Shown here in pieces: positions 1 through 10,034 of a DNA stretch of 64,000 nt. A model generated the notes under the pieces. That model worked only from the letters and a program-made list of their open reading frames with translations. It did not search any database and was not told where the DNA came from. The stretch's first letter is position 1, and every line of letters begins with the position of its first letter. The DNA is from Ferruginibacter sp. (lineage in GTDB: Bacteria > Bacteroidota > Bacteroidia > Chitinophagales > Chitinophagaceae), in NCBI GenBank assembly GCA_019638635.1, contig JAHBTM010000004.1, positions 16,477-80,476 of the forward strand, written 5' to 3'. The position numbers and the translations under genes are program-made.

Positions 1-1
1 C

Positions 2-412
2 AGATGGATGCCTAACTCTTCTGATGTGGCTATGACTATTGGTTATAAGCTAAATGATAAAAGCGTTGTGGGTATAGGAGCTTCTTATAGAATTGGAATA
101 GGGTCTATTCAAAAAATACGGATTACACATGAAGGTTTAGGATTGAGAAGTTTTATTGATTGGAAATTGAAGAAGCAATTCTTTGTTTCCGGAGGCTTTG
201 AATTGAATCACAATGCAGGATTCCAAAATGTGAATGAATTGAAGAACATGAACATGTGGCAAAAATCCGGATTGCTAGGTATTACTAGAAAAATACCCAT
301 CAAAACAAAGTTCAGTAAATCAACCAAAGTACAATTACTGTACGATTTTTTACACAAGCAACACACACCTGTAACACAACCTGTTTTGTTTAGGGTGGGA
401 TATAATTTTTAA
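2..412 (+). CDS. C-terminal part of a probable outer-membrane beta-barrel protein (5' end outside window)
   Basis: The reading frame is open from the left edge, so only the C-terminal ~137 residues are present. The segment alternates polar and hydrophobic residues in a beta-strand pattern and ends in RVGYNF, a terminal aromatic strand typical of outer-membrane barrels. It is followed after 14 bp by the large RHS-like gene in the same direction, so the three may be one transcription unit. I infer a barrel that could export or anchor the downstream secreted proteins; the family cannot be named from this fragment. Base composition is AT-rich like the next two genes. Confidence 0.6.
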   Translation, partial: RWMPNSSDVAMTIGYKLNDKSVVGIGASYRIGIGSIQKIRITHEGLGLRSFIDWKLKKQFFVSGGFELNHNAGFQNVNELKNMNMWQKSGLLGITRKIPIKTKFSKSTKVQLLYDFLHKQHTPVTQPVLFRVGYNF

Positions 413-426
413 AATAATCAGAGGTT

Positions 427-3400
427 ATGAAATTTATATTGATTTTTATTTTCTGTTTATCTCAAATTTGTTGGAACTCCATTTCATCAAACGCACAAAT
501 AGTGCCTACTCCTGCAATAAATGGCGCTATTGCATCTCCATCTAATTATAATGTGAGCGGTAATTCAGGATATTTCAATTTAGGTAGTGAAATTAATTAT
601 ACAGGAAGCAAGCAAATAACTATTCCAATTTATAACTCAACTGTTAGTGGCTATAGTTTACCTATAAGCATAAGTTACGATGGATCAGGTGTAAAATTAA
701 AGGATGTTGCAACTTCCGTTGGATTGAAATGGCAGCTAAATGCAGGAGGAAAGATTTCAAGAAGTGTTCAAGATATTCCAGATGAAGGTACAATACTCAA
801 AAGAAGTAGACTGATGCTTTATTATTTAGATAACATAGACATCGATGATAAAATTGATAATATAAACAATCAAAATAACGAAACGAATGCAACTCGAATT
901 AATGAAGTGTACGATAATTATGATTTAGAACCAGACATATTTTCATATAGTATTAATGGGATAAGTGGAAGCTTTGTTCTTGACAATAATGCTGTCGTTA
1001 GACATTTAGGATATTCAAATAATATAGTTGAAGTCAACGTGCAAGACAATGGATACAATAACCCATTTTCAATAATTGGTTTTAAAATCACAGATGAAAA
1101 TGGGATTATTTATATTTTAGATGTTGTTGGAAAATCCGTGATTGATTCATATGGGTGGGGTGCATACTCGACTGCAACAACTTATCAAAATTACAATGTT
1201 TCTAAAGTTGAATTTAATTCTGAATGGTATTTATCAAAAATAATTTTGCCAAATAGCGAAGAAATAGACTTTCAGTATGAAGATGAAAATTATCTTCTTC
1301 CAAATATTGATTCGAAGTGGGGTAAAGGTTGTAATACAAGTTATGGTAACTGCGATGGTTTTTTTGGGTCAGGTAATCCCGGGAGTATAATTGTTTCAAC
1401 AGATTCAATATATGGAAAGAGAGTTTCCTTGATTGAAAGTTCTATTCATAAAATAGAGTTTATATCACAACAAACACCTCGTGAAGATCTTTCAAACACA
1501 TATGCGCTTCATAATATTGTTTTTGTTGATAAAATTAACTCTAATGATATAGTAAAAAAGTTTCAATTTAATTTCTTTTATACCAATCCAAATGCAAATG
1601 ATATTCATGAAAAGAGATTAATGCTATGTAGTATTGATGAGTTACATTTTTCTAATAATCAAACTATAAACCGGAATATTTACTCTTTTGATTATAACAT
1701 GGATTACTCAATGCCGTCAAGATTATCTGAAGAATATGATTTTTGGGGATATTATAACGGTCAATCACTTTCGTTTAGTTTCCCCACACTTTATGTATAT
1801 CCTGATGAAAATGGAATTGATAAATATAGAATTTATCCTAAGTCAAATTACACTGGAACAACATTTATTTTGGATGGAGCCAACAGATTACCAGATTCCG
1901 AAAAAATATTAACTTATTCTATAAAATCAATCGGACATGTTACGGGTGGAAAAACTTTATTAGAATTTGAGCCTAATGAATTTTTTTATGATGGTGAAAA
2001 TAGGCTAGGAAATGGTCTTCGGATAAAAAAAGTTATTCAAAATGATGGTATATCAAATGATAACAATCTTGTTACTTTATATGAATATACTAAGTCAAAT
2101 AGTATAAATGAATCAAGTGGATGGCTCATAAACCTACCTCAATATGCAATTCCCAACAATTCGCATCCATACGGTGGAACTTTACAAAACCCAACAATTC
2201 AATGCTTAAATTTTGATGAATTGGATGAGGACTATTACACCTATTTTTTAATGCGTTTATCTGATCCATATTTAAATTCTAACGATATTACACAAGGTTA
2301 TTCAGAAATAACAGAAAAGCATTTAGATGGTAGTAAAATTGTAAGAAGATATAGCATGCCTGGTACCCTTGAACAAGAGGGGGATGATGAACTTAATGTG
2401 AACTGCTTTTTAGAAAAAGACGGTTATTGTGATGGATTATTTGAAAGGTATTACACATCAGTTTGCGCTTCATTAGAGTCGTTTAATTTAATGGGTTCAA
2501 CAATTTATGAACCTGATTTAAAAGGACATGATAATAATGTAAACAAATCTATACCATTTAATATACCTATTAATTATTCATGGAATAGAGGCCTATTGTT
2601 AGATATTCACTATTTTGATGAAGAGGAATTTTTAGTTCAAAAGAAGGTTTTTGAATATGAAAATTTATCAAAAGAGAATACCCCTCAATACATAAAAGGG
2701 CTAAGAGTAAAAGAAATGGACAATTGGCGACTTGACCCAATGAGTCACTCATCTCAAAATAACTTTGTTGGCACTGCCTTCACAGGCTTATACTATTTCT
2801 CTAAATACAATATAATTACAAATATTTCAAAAGTAAAAACTAAAGAAATCGTAACTAATTATGAAAAGAATTCCACTCTATCACAAAGTTTAACCACCAC
2901 ATTTACCTATGGAAATTATCATAATAAACCATTGCGAATTTCAATTATTGATAGTAAAGGAAATAAACGAATTACAGAAAATTTGTTTTCGTTTGATATT
3001 CACGATGTCTACGATAACACATATCCATCTACAGCTTTTAATTCATTTGTTTTGAACAATGTTAATGTTCCAATTCGAACATTACAGTTGCTTTTACCTT
3101 TTGGTAGTTCCGAGGAGTTGGTTGTATCATCCCTTATAAGCCTTTATGAATCAAATCTTCTTGATCCAAATGATCATATATATAGTTACCCATTACCTAA
3201 AGAAATAAAAAGTTTAAACGTTACAAATCCGTTTCCCAAATCTCAACTATCAGATAATTTTAGTGGTCAAAATTTCGCATTAGATAGCAGATATAAATTG
3301 ATAAAAACTTTTGAGGCATTTGATCAAAGAAACAATCTACTAGAATTAGCAGAAAGGTCAGGGAAATCATCATCTATTTACGGATATAACAAATCAAGAA

Positions 3401-3996
3401 AAATTGCTGAAGTGTTTAATGCAAGCTATGATGAAATTGCATATTCATCTTTTGAAAAAGCTGGAGAAATCGGTAACTGGGAATTTGATGTAAATTATAC
3501 AAATCCTCAAATTGAAAATGTAAGCAATGCACCAACCGGAAAAAGTTGTTTTAATCTAGATGAAAGTACACTTTCGAAGTACAACCTATATGGAAATACA
3601 TACATTGTATCATACTGGAGTACTAATGGACAATATAACTTAACCTTCCCAAATCAGGTTACACAATCAGTTATGGAAGGAGTTACAGTAAATGGTTGGA
3701 CTTATTATGAACATGAATTATCGGGAGTACAACACTTAACTATTAATAGTAATCATACTAATGGAACACCAAGTTATATAGATGAACTTCGCTTGTTCCC
3801 CAAAAACTCAATGATGACTACTTACACTTATTTTCCTTTAATAGGAATATCGTCGATATGTGATTTTGGTAACAACATTATTAATTATGAGTATGATGGT
3901 TTCGGAGAACTTATAAGCAAAAGGGATATCCATGGAAATATTATTGAATCTTTTATTCGAACCTATAAGGGTGCAACCAATACTTGCAGCAATTAA
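427..3996 (+). CDS. Secreted RHS/YD-repeat-like giant protein (first of a pair)
   Basis: A 1189-aa protein with a signal peptide (hydrophobic residues about 3-18, then SSNAQ). Residues about 60-110 (PISISYDGSGVKLKD, GLKWQLNAGGKISR) resemble the start of SpvB/RHS-type shells in Bacteroidota. The middle is a long beta-rich region. Residues about 1020-1130 could be a carbohydrate-binding-like beta-sandwich, and the last 60 residues carry YD-repeat motifs (NYEYDGFGELISKRD). It has no RHS core or toxin tip of its own. It lies 20 bp upstream of the DUF6443/RHS-core gene, so the two probably make two halves of one shell. AT-rich codon use differs from the rest of the window. Function as a polymorphic-toxin shell or adhesin is inference. 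Confidence 0.75.
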   Translation: MKFILIFIFCLSQICWNSISSNAQIVPTPAINGAIASPSNYNVSGNSGYFNLGSEINYTGSKQITIPIYNSTVSGYSLPISISYDGSGVKLKDVATSVGLKWQLNAGGKISRSVQDIPDEGTILKRSRLMLYYLDNIDIDDKIDNINNQNNETNATRINEVYDNYDLEPDIFSYSINGISGSFVLDNNAVVRHLGYSNNIVEVNVQDNGYNNPFSIIGFKITDENGIIYILDVVGKSVIDSYGWGAYSTATTYQNYNVSKVEFNSEWYLSKIILPNSEEIDFQYEDENYLLPNIDSKWGKGCNTSYGNCDGFFGSGNPGSIIVSTDSIYGKRVSLIESSIHKIEFISQQTPREDLSNTYALHNIVFVDKINSNDIVKKFQFNFFYTNPNANDIHEKRLMLCSIDELHFSNNQTINRNIYSFDYNMDYSMPSRLSEEYDFWGYYNGQSLSFSFPTLYVYPDENGIDKYRIYPKSNYTGTTFILDGANRLPDSEKILTYSIKSIGHVTGGKTLLEFEPNEFFYDGENRLGNGLRIKKVIQNDGISNDNNLVTLYEYTKSNSINESSGWLINLPQYAIPNNSHPYGGTLQNPTIQCLNFDELDEDYYTYFLMRLSDPYLNSNDITQGYSEITEKHLDGSKIVRRYSMPGTLEQEGDDELNVNCFLEKDGYCDGLFERYYTSVCASLESFNLMGSTIYEPDLKGHDNNVNKSIPFNIPINYSWNRGLLLDIHYFDEEEFLVQKKVFEYENLSKENTPQYIKGLRVKEMDNWRLDPMSHSSQNNFVGTAFTGLYYFSKYNIITNISKVKTKEIVTNYEKNSTLSQSLTTTFTYGNYHNKPLRISIIDSKGNKRITENLFSFDIHDVYDNTYPSTAFNSFVLNNVNVPIRTLQLLLPFGSSEELVVSSLISLYESNLLDPNDHIYSYPLPKEIKSLNVTNPFPKSQLSDNFSGQNFALDSRYKLIKTFEAFDQRNNLLELAERSGKSSSIYGYNKSRKIAEVFNASYDEIAYSSFEKAGEIGNWEFDVNYTNPQIENVSNAPTGKSCFNLDESTLSKYNLYGNTYIVSYWSTNGQYNLTFPNQVTQSVMEGVTVNGWTYYEHELSGVQHLTINSNHTNGTPSYIDELRLFPKNSMMTTYTYFPLIGISSICDFGNNIINYEYDGFGELISKRDIHGNIIESFIRTYKGATNTCSN

Positions 3997-4016
3997 TTGT
4001 AAAACAACTTAGCAAA

Positions 4017-7000
4017 ATGACAACTACAATTGCCCAAATAAAAAAATGTATTACTATATCCATACTAGCTCCTTGGGTTAATCTATCAGTAGATGCTCAA
4101 TCAAATAAGCCTGTAAGTAACGCCACAATACCAACAGCCACTGAGGTTGTTTTTACCCCCAATGAATATCAACAAAATATTGCAATAAATAATTTACTAG
4201 TATACACCCCACTGAAACCTGTAAGCGACCTACAAGAAATTTCGGCACCACAAGCTGAACCTTACACCTTAGGGTATGCTCAATATTTAGATGGTTTGGG
4301 AAGGCCTATACAAAGCGTTTTAAAACAAGCAAGCCCAACAGGAAATGATATTGTATATCCCAAACATTACAATGAATTTGGTCTTAAGCCTTATTCTTTT
4401 ATGCCGTATACATCTAATACTAACAATGGCACATTTCAAAATGATCCGTTTAATGACCAAAAAGCGATGTTGAGTTCTCTATATTCTGGAGACGATTTCT
4501 TCTACAGTAAAACAGATTTTGAAAATTCACCTTTTAAAAGACCTGAAAAAGTATTGCCTCAAGGAAAAAGCTGGGTTGGCAAAAACACGGGGACATCATT
4601 AAAATATGGATATAATTCAGCTTCGGAAAATATACGAATATGGGATATTGGAATTAGTAGTTCGCTTGATAATAATATACCAATTTCAAATTCAACATAT
4701 TCGGATGGAGAGTTATCTAGATTCATTTCAATAAAAGAAAATGGAAATGCTGAAATTCAATATATAGACAAAGAGGGAAAATTAATTCTCAAAAAAGTAC
4801 AGATTAAAGAACTTCCAACAAATGACCCATACTCTGGTTATGATGCATGGTTAAGCACATATTTTGTGTATGATAACTTCAATAGATTAAGATTTGTTAT
4901 TTCACCCAAAGCAGTAAATGCATTACTTAGTCAAACAAATGTTACTTGGGATTTAACCGAATCGACGAATCTAATAGAAGAGCTATGCTTTCATTACGAG
5001 TATGATTATCTTGGTAGACTACGAGCAGCAAAAGAACCAGGAAAAGATTGGCGGTATTTGGTGTATGATAATCATGACAGGCTAGTATTTGCACAAGATG
5101 GAAATCTACGTGAATCCAGACGTTGGTTAGTTTATTTGTATGACGAATTAAATAGACCCGTAATCTCAGGGATAATGACTTATCCTGAAACTGGTACAGG
5201 TTCCGGGACATTAAGTGATTTTTTTGATTTGCAAAATCACGTAGAAGAGAATGTAGTATATGGGCAAACACAAAACTTACCCTTCAATCCACTACTTCCC
5301 CAAAGTGTAAATGCGAATATCACTCTAAATAACAATTTTAATAGTGTAAGGCATATTCGAGCTTCAAATAGTATAACGTTTGATCCGGGATTTAGTACAG
5401 GTACTAATGTTGATCTTACTGCTGAGATTATTACAACAACTACAACTACACCTTCAAGCGAAAATATAAGTGTGAGTGCTAATCCGGTGCCACCCTCTCA
5501 CAATGTGATCCCATTAAAAATCATGTATTATGATGAATATAATTTCAAAAACAAATCTGATGTAACATTCACATATTCATCAACACATAACAATAAACTT
5601 GATGCTGGGAATAATCTTTATGAAGATGTGTTACCAACACAAAATGAACAGTTGAAATTCAATACGCGAGGAAAAATTACTGGATCTAGAATATTGGTTA
5701 TTGCTAATCCAAATAATCTTGCAACAGGAACCTGGTCAACAAATGCGGTGTTTTATGATTTTAAAAACAGAATTATACAGCTACAGGAGGAGAATTTTAA
5801 AGGTGGAACTAGTAGCAGCACGATTTTGTATGATTATTCAGGTAAAGTACTTTCTAGCTATAGTGTCCATAATAACCCTCACAATACAGATCCGGATTTA
5901 CAGTCTATTCCAGTGAAAACAAATTTTTTATATGATAGAATAGGAAGAGTACTTGAAATAAAAAAGCAATTTAATGATGATGTTTCAACTGAACGAATTA
6001 TACAGCGTAACGAGTATGATGCTTTAGGAAAATTGCTAGTTAAAAAAATTGGTGGTACTCCCGGCAGTCTTGCAAATGACCCCAATAATATAGATGACTA
6101 CCTTGCTGATTATGACAAAGATGCTTTAGAGTCGCAGAGTTTTGATTATAATATTAGAGGATGGCTGAAAGGTATTAATAGAGATTATGCAAATGGCCAA
6201 AGTGAAAGTAATTGGTTTGGAATGGAGATTAGTTTTGATTTCGGCTTTGAGAAGAATCAATTAACTGGAACACCTAGTGGAGTTAAATGGAGGAGTGCTG
6301 GGGATGGCGAGCAACGAGCATATGGATTTGATTATGATAGGATGAATCGGATACAATTTGCAGATTTTTCACAAAAATCCGGTAGTAGCTATATTGATGA
6401 TCCGGTGATTAATTATGATATGCAAATAGGCGAACTGATAAATGGAGAATGGAAAAATGATTATGATGAAAACGGAAATATCTTGAAACTAAAGCAGTGG
6501 GGAACAAAACTAAACCTCAGTGCTGTGATGGATGATCTTACGTATACATATTTTGATAACAGTAATAAACTTAAAAATGTTATTGATGCATCAAATGATC
6601 ATTCAACACTATTAGGCGATTTTCGAAGTTCACAATCATATATGACATCGCTAGGGAATAATAAAACAAATACAGCAGTGGATTATGAATTTGATGCAAA
6701 TGGAAACATAATAAAAGATTTAAACAGGGATATTGATGATGCAAGCATACAGGCAATTCAATATAACCACATGAATCTACCATATAAAATAACTGTAAAG
6801 GATAAAGGTGTTATAACTTATATCTATGATGCAAATGGTGTTAAACTAGAGAAGATTGTAACTGATAATACTAATCCACCTCCCGGAAGTTCCAGTTTGA
6901 TCAAAAAAACTACATACCTGAATGGCTTTATTTATCAAGATGACGAACTTCAATACTTTATGCATGAGGGTGGTAGAGTACGTGTATCACCAAAACCGAA

Positions 7001-8903
7001 CCAACAAAGACCTCAAGAATATAATTTTTATCTAGACTTTTTTATAGCTGATAATTTAGGAAATATTAGAGTTATTCTTACTGATGAGGAAAATCAGATT
7101 AAGTTTCCAATAGCTAGTTTAGAGCCATCCAAATTATCGTATGAAAAAGAATTCTATGGAATTCAGGATGCGCAAATAGTGGATATAGCTTCTGTGCCGG
7201 GGTTATTGAATTATATTAGCACGAATAATATCGATTATCTCAATGATAATGGTATTGGGAACACACCTCATGATCCAGCTTTTAGTGCATTAAACAGTGA
7301 AAAATTATACTTATTAAATAGCAACAATGCAAAAACCGGTTTAGGCATTACTTTAAAAGTAATGGCAGGTGATAAAATAGATGTATTCGGAAAAAGTTAT
7401 TACCAACAAAATAATCCGGGTAGTAGTTACAATGATAATGTTAATGTATTAGATTTATTAACAGCGTTTCTAAATTCACCAACTTCTGCAGCGAGTACGA
7501 GTAAGCATGGAGTTTTATCACCGAATCAAATAAATACTACTCTTGGAATTGCAGGTATAAACAACATGATGAACCAACAAAATAATGAACAAAATTCGAG
7601 TCCATTAAAACCAAAGGCGTTTATCAATGTGCTATTTTTTGATGAACATTTCAGAGTTGTGGATTTTAAAATAAGCATGGTTGGTAATAACGGAGAATTA
7701 AAAGAAAATCACTTCACCGATTTGCAAAATTTAACAGCAGGAAAGAGTGGTTATGTTTATATTTATTGCAGCAACGAAAGTCCGGTAAATGTATATTTCG
7801 ATAATCTTCAAGTAGTGCACACAAAAGGCCCATTAGTAGAAACTAATGAGTATTATCCTTTCGGGTTACTTGCTGCTAGCATTAGCTATAAAGCGTTTGG
7901 TGATTTAGAAAACTATTTGAAATTAAGTGGAAATGAACTTCAATCAGGTGAATTTGAAATCGGGTCTGGTTTGGAATTGTATGATTTTAACGCACGCATG
8001 TACGATGCACAAATTGGTAGGTTTCAATCTCTAGATCCATTAGCAACTTTGATGCCTGATTGGAGTGGTTATAGTTATTCATTTAATAATCCAATTTTAT
8101 TTACTGATAAAACCGGATTAATGCCTGAGTGTTGTTCCGATGAATATCTGGGCATAGCTGAAAGGCTAGAGGATGAAGAATATGATGGTGAAATGATAAG
8201 ATCTGCAATTTTGTTTGATGTAGTTGTCTATTCTAGCAATGCAAAAGAAAAGTACAATGAGGAAAATGCAAATTTGGAAGAAGATTGTAATTGTTTAGCT
8301 GATTTGGGTTTAAGTTGGGCTAATGATGCGTCTACGACTGAGTCGAGACTTTGGAATGAACGAAGAAGGATGTATCAACAATTAAGATTAAATGGAGCTG
8401 ATAAGAAAGCAGTTCAAAAAAAATGGAAAATACATAATGTTTCACAAGACGATTTAGATACTTTTGAAAATTATTATGAGGCTGAGGTCGGATACAGAAC
8501 AGCCTCAACTATAACAGCTGGGGTAATTGTAGCTTCCCCAGTTATTGCTGAAGGTTGGTTATCTTATTTAATAGTTGGAAAGGGAACTTTAGCATTCCGA
8601 GGTGGCGCTGGGTTGTTTGATGCGTTATTTCAAGCCACATCTACAAATACTGTAAATCCATTTCAATCATTGGGTTCAATGCTTGGACCTTTAACCGCAG
8701 CATTTGGAACACAGTTTTCTTTTAATTGGCAAGAAATGAAGATTGATCCTAATTTTAATCAAAATACTTTTGTAACTAACTTTGCTGCTAACATAATAGG
8801 TGGTAATGTAGCTGGTGGTCTAAGTTCTTCAAAAGATGCAATGGGTTTAATTGGTGGATTTGCATCTGGGATACCTGGAATTTGGTCAAGTACAATTAAG
8901 TAA
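4017..8903 (+). CDS. DUF6443/RHS repeat-associated core protein with variable C-terminal tip
   Basis: A ~1628-aa secreted protein. I chose ATG at 4017 because it gives a signal peptide ending near VDAQS; an in-frame TTG lies at 3984. Residues about 60-190 match the Bacteroidota DUF6443 module (YLDGLGRPIQSVLKQASP). Many YD-type repeats follow (YEYDYLGRLRAAKEPG, YDYSGKVLSSY, NYDENGNILKL). The RHS-associated core is clear: DNLGNIRVILTD near residue 1020 and YDFNARMYDAQIGRF with LDPLA near 1330. After TDKTGL the ~250-residue tip matches no toxin family I recognise: a charged helical part, then a Gly/Ala-rich hydrophobic stretch that may insert in membranes. In other RHS proteins the tip is a toxin; that is only inferred here. 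Confidence 0.85.
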   Translation: MTTTIAQIKKCITISILAPWVNLSVDAQSNKPVSNATIPTATEVVFTPNEYQQNIAINNLLVYTPLKPVSDLQEISAPQAEPYTLGYAQYLDGLGRPIQSVLKQASPTGNDIVYPKHYNEFGLKPYSFMPYTSNTNNGTFQNDPFNDQKAMLSSLYSGDDFFYSKTDFENSPFKRPEKVLPQGKSWVGKNTGTSLKYGYNSASENIRIWDIGISSSLDNNIPISNSTYSDGELSRFISIKENGNAEIQYIDKEGKLILKKVQIKELPTNDPYSGYDAWLSTYFVYDNFNRLRFVISPKAVNALLSQTNVTWDLTESTNLIEELCFHYEYDYLGRLRAAKEPGKDWRYLVYDNHDRLVFAQDGNLRESRRWLVYLYDELNRPVISGIMTYPETGTGSGTLSDFFDLQNHVEENVVYGQTQNLPFNPLLPQSVNANITLNNNFNSVRHIRASNSITFDPGFSTGTNVDLTAEIITTTTTTPSSENISVSANPVPPSHNVIPLKIMYYDEYNFKNKSDVTFTYSSTHNNKLDAGNNLYEDVLPTQNEQLKFNTRGKITGSRILVIANPNNLATGTWSTNAVFYDFKNRIIQLQEENFKGGTSSSTILYDYSGKVLSSYSVHNNPHNTDPDLQSIPVKTNFLYDRIGRVLEIKKQFNDDVSTERIIQRNEYDALGKLLVKKIGGTPGSLANDPNNIDDYLADYDKDALESQSFDYNIRGWLKGINRDYANGQSESNWFGMEISFDFGFEKNQLTGTPSGVKWRSAGDGEQRAYGFDYDRMNRIQFADFSQKSGSSYIDDPVINYDMQIGELINGEWKNDYDENGNILKLKQWGTKLNLSAVMDDLTYTYFDNSNKLKNVIDASNDHSTLLGDFRSSQSYMTSLGNNKTNTAVDYEFDANGNIIKDLNRDIDDASIQAIQYNHMNLPYKITVKDKGVITYIYDANGVKLEKIVTDNTNPPPGSSSLIKKTTYLNGFIYQDDELQYFMHEGGRVRVSPKPNQQRPQEYNFYLDFFIADNLGNIRVILTDEENQIKFPIASLEPSKLSYEKEFYGIQDAQIVDIASVPGLLNYISTNNIDYLNDNGIGNTPHDPAFSALNSEKLYLLNSNNAKTGLGITLKVMAGDKIDVFGKSYYQQNNPGSSYNDNVNVLDLLTAFLNSPTSAASTSKHGVLSPNQINTTLGIAGINNMMNQQNNEQNSSPLKPKAFINVLFFDEHFRVVDFKISMVGNNGELKENHFTDLQNLTAGKSGYVYIYCSNESPVNVYFDNLQVVHTKGPLVETNEYYPFGLLAASISYKAFGDLENYLKLSGNELQSGEFEIGSGLELYDFNARMYDAQIGRFQSLDPLATLMPDWSGYSYSFNNPILFTDKTGLMPECCSDEYLGIAERLEDEEYDGEMIRSAILFDVVVYSSNAKEKYNEENANLEEDCNCLADLGLSWANDASTTESRLWNERRRMYQQLRLNGADKKAVQKKWKIHNVSQDDLDTFENYYEAEVGYRTASTITAGVIVASPVIAEGWLSYLIVGKGTLAFRGGAGLFDALFQATSTNTVNPFQSLGSMLGPLTAAFGTQFSFNWQEMKIDPNFNQNTFVTNFAANIIGGNVAGGLSSSKDAMGLIGGFASGIPGIWSSTIK

Positions 8904-8927
8904 AATAATCTTTGTACTCTTTGTAAT

Positions 8928-9299
8928 ATGAAGAATAGAATCTACATCTTTTTATCTATAATAATCATTGGATTATTTCTTATCTTTTTAAAAAGAGGAT
9001 GCGACTTTCGTAATAGGATTAAAAACAATCCTGCGTTTACTTGTGGTCTTATTATAAAGGGTTCTGACACGAAAGGAGGAGGATTGTTACAATATGAATA
9101 TTATGTAGAAGGAAGGAAATACCATAATTCTTATGCATGTTCAAACTCTACTTTAAAAAAATACAGATCGGGGAAAGTTAGAATATGGATTATTTATGAA
9201 AAGTCGCAACCACAGAATTCTTTCGTTATAGAAAGAAAAAATGATTTTTATAAACAAAGTTTCGAAACTAAAGACACTTTGGGTTTAAACTGTGATTAA
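8928..9299 (+). CDS. Small membrane-anchored protein, candidate immunity protein for the RHS tip
   Basis: A 123-aa protein with an N-terminal hydrophobic helix (residues about 5-21, IFLSIIIIGLFLIFL), a Lys/Arg stop and a ~100-residue domain containing LLQYEYYVEGRKYHNSY, a beta-hairpin pattern seen in DUF3592-like small proteins. It begins 24 bp after the RHS stop, on the same strand and with the same AT-rich composition. In polymorphic toxin loci the gene directly after the toxin tip normally encodes its immunity protein; that role is inferred from position only. No family is recognised with certainty. Confidence 0.55.
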   Translation: MKNRIYIFLSIIIIGLFLIFLKRGCDFRNRIKNNPAFTCGLIIKGSDTKGGGLLQYEYYVEGRKYHNSYACSNSTLKKYRSGKVRIWIIYEKSQPQNSFVIERKNDFYKQSFETKDTLGLNCD

Positions 9300-9822
9300 T
9301 ATTTTATTCGGTCAAAGCTTAAGAGAATATCAGACCCATTAAAAAATTACTTACATATAATAATATCCGCCTCAAAAAGAGACGGGTAAATTATTTATTT
9401 ATTTATTTGGCTATTTAATGTCTTTATATATATTGAAGTTATAATTGTTGAATGTTATTTAACTCAGCTATCTGTAGTTCTCTGTTTAAAGCTATCATAA
9501 TTACAAACTAGATTGTTTGTATTTCAAGATTGCAACACAGTGTAATTACCAAAGTCCCAAAAAGATTTATTTTGTTTTAAGTTTTGCACAATTCTTCTTT
9601 TCAAGAAAATACGTACTTCTTATTTCCTTCCCAGACGAGTCTCCTCCACCCGGTTCATCATCTGAGTAGATAGTCAGCAAAGAGGGACTCGCCGTTCCTG
9701 AGGGGTTTTTTCTTTGCCACCGTTGGTGTTCCAAGAAGACCAACCGCATAACGGTTTGGAAAACCAATGCCGCCGAGTCCCAAACCAACGCACAACGCCT
9801 TGGTTGAGACTCGGCTACGAAG
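9300..9822. other. Gene-free, hairpin-rich segment between RHS locus and tRNA-Asn
   Basis: I see no credible gene here. The first ~280 bases are AT-rich. From about 9600 the composition becomes GC-richer and shows nested inverted repeats. The clearest is at 9772-9815, with arms GCCGAGTC/GACTCGGC and an inner AACCAA/TTGGTT pair. Another inverted pair (CGAGTC with CCTC against GAGG with GACTCG) spans about 9635-9695. Small open frames across it are broken up by these palindromes and by the antisense of the tRNA. It may be a degenerate mobile or structured element. Confidence 0.5.
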
Positions 9823-9848
9823 AAAAAAAGGCCAACAATATGTTGACC
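9823..9848 (-). terminator. Rho-independent terminator of tRNA-Asn
   Basis: On the minus strand, 9 bases beyond the tRNA 3' end, an 8-bp stem (GGTCAACA/TGTTGGCC with one G-T pair) with loop TAT is followed by seven T residues. Confidence 0.75.
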
Positions 9849-9857
9849 TTTCTGAAG

Positions 9858-9931
9858 CTCCCCCTGTTGGACTTGAACCAACGACCCTCTGATTAACAGT
9901 CAGATGCTCTAACCAACTGAGCTAAGGAGGA
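9858..9931 (-). tRNA. tRNA-Asn (anticodon GTT)
   Basis: A 74-nt cloverleaf on the minus strand. The acceptor stem is TCCTCCT/AGGGGGA with one T-G wobble and discriminator G. The D arm is GCTC..GAGC, the anticodon arm is TCTGA-CTGTTAA-TCAGA with GTT, and the T arm is GTTGG-TTCAAGT-CCAAC. CCA is not encoded. A terminator follows directly. Confidence 0.95.
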
Positions 9932-9952
9932 ATATGTCTCTTTCCCACTGAG

Positions 9953-10002
9953 TGCCGACGCTTCCGGTCGGCATCGAGACATTCGCTGAGCGAATCGTCT
10001 CG
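9953..10002. repeat. Two adjacent hairpins in the tRNA-Asn leader
   Basis: Hairpin one is TGCCGAC/GTCGGCA (9953-9973). Hairpin two is CGAGAC..TTCGC-TGA-GCGAA..GTCTCG (9975-10002). They sit between the probable tRNA promoter and the tRNA. Near-identical 13-mers flank them (9922-9934 and 10004-10016, 11 of 13 identical), which suggests a small inserted element or a partial duplication of the tRNA 5' end. Confidence 0.5.
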
Positions 10003-10034
10003 ACAAAGAAGGAATACTTACCCGTTAGGGGTGG

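Noticed and set aside
9567-9896. 104-aa minus and 60-aa plus open frames near tRNA-Asn
   Set aside because: They read through palindromes, and the plus frame ends in LLDLNQRPSD, a peptide typical of translation of a tRNA antisense strand.
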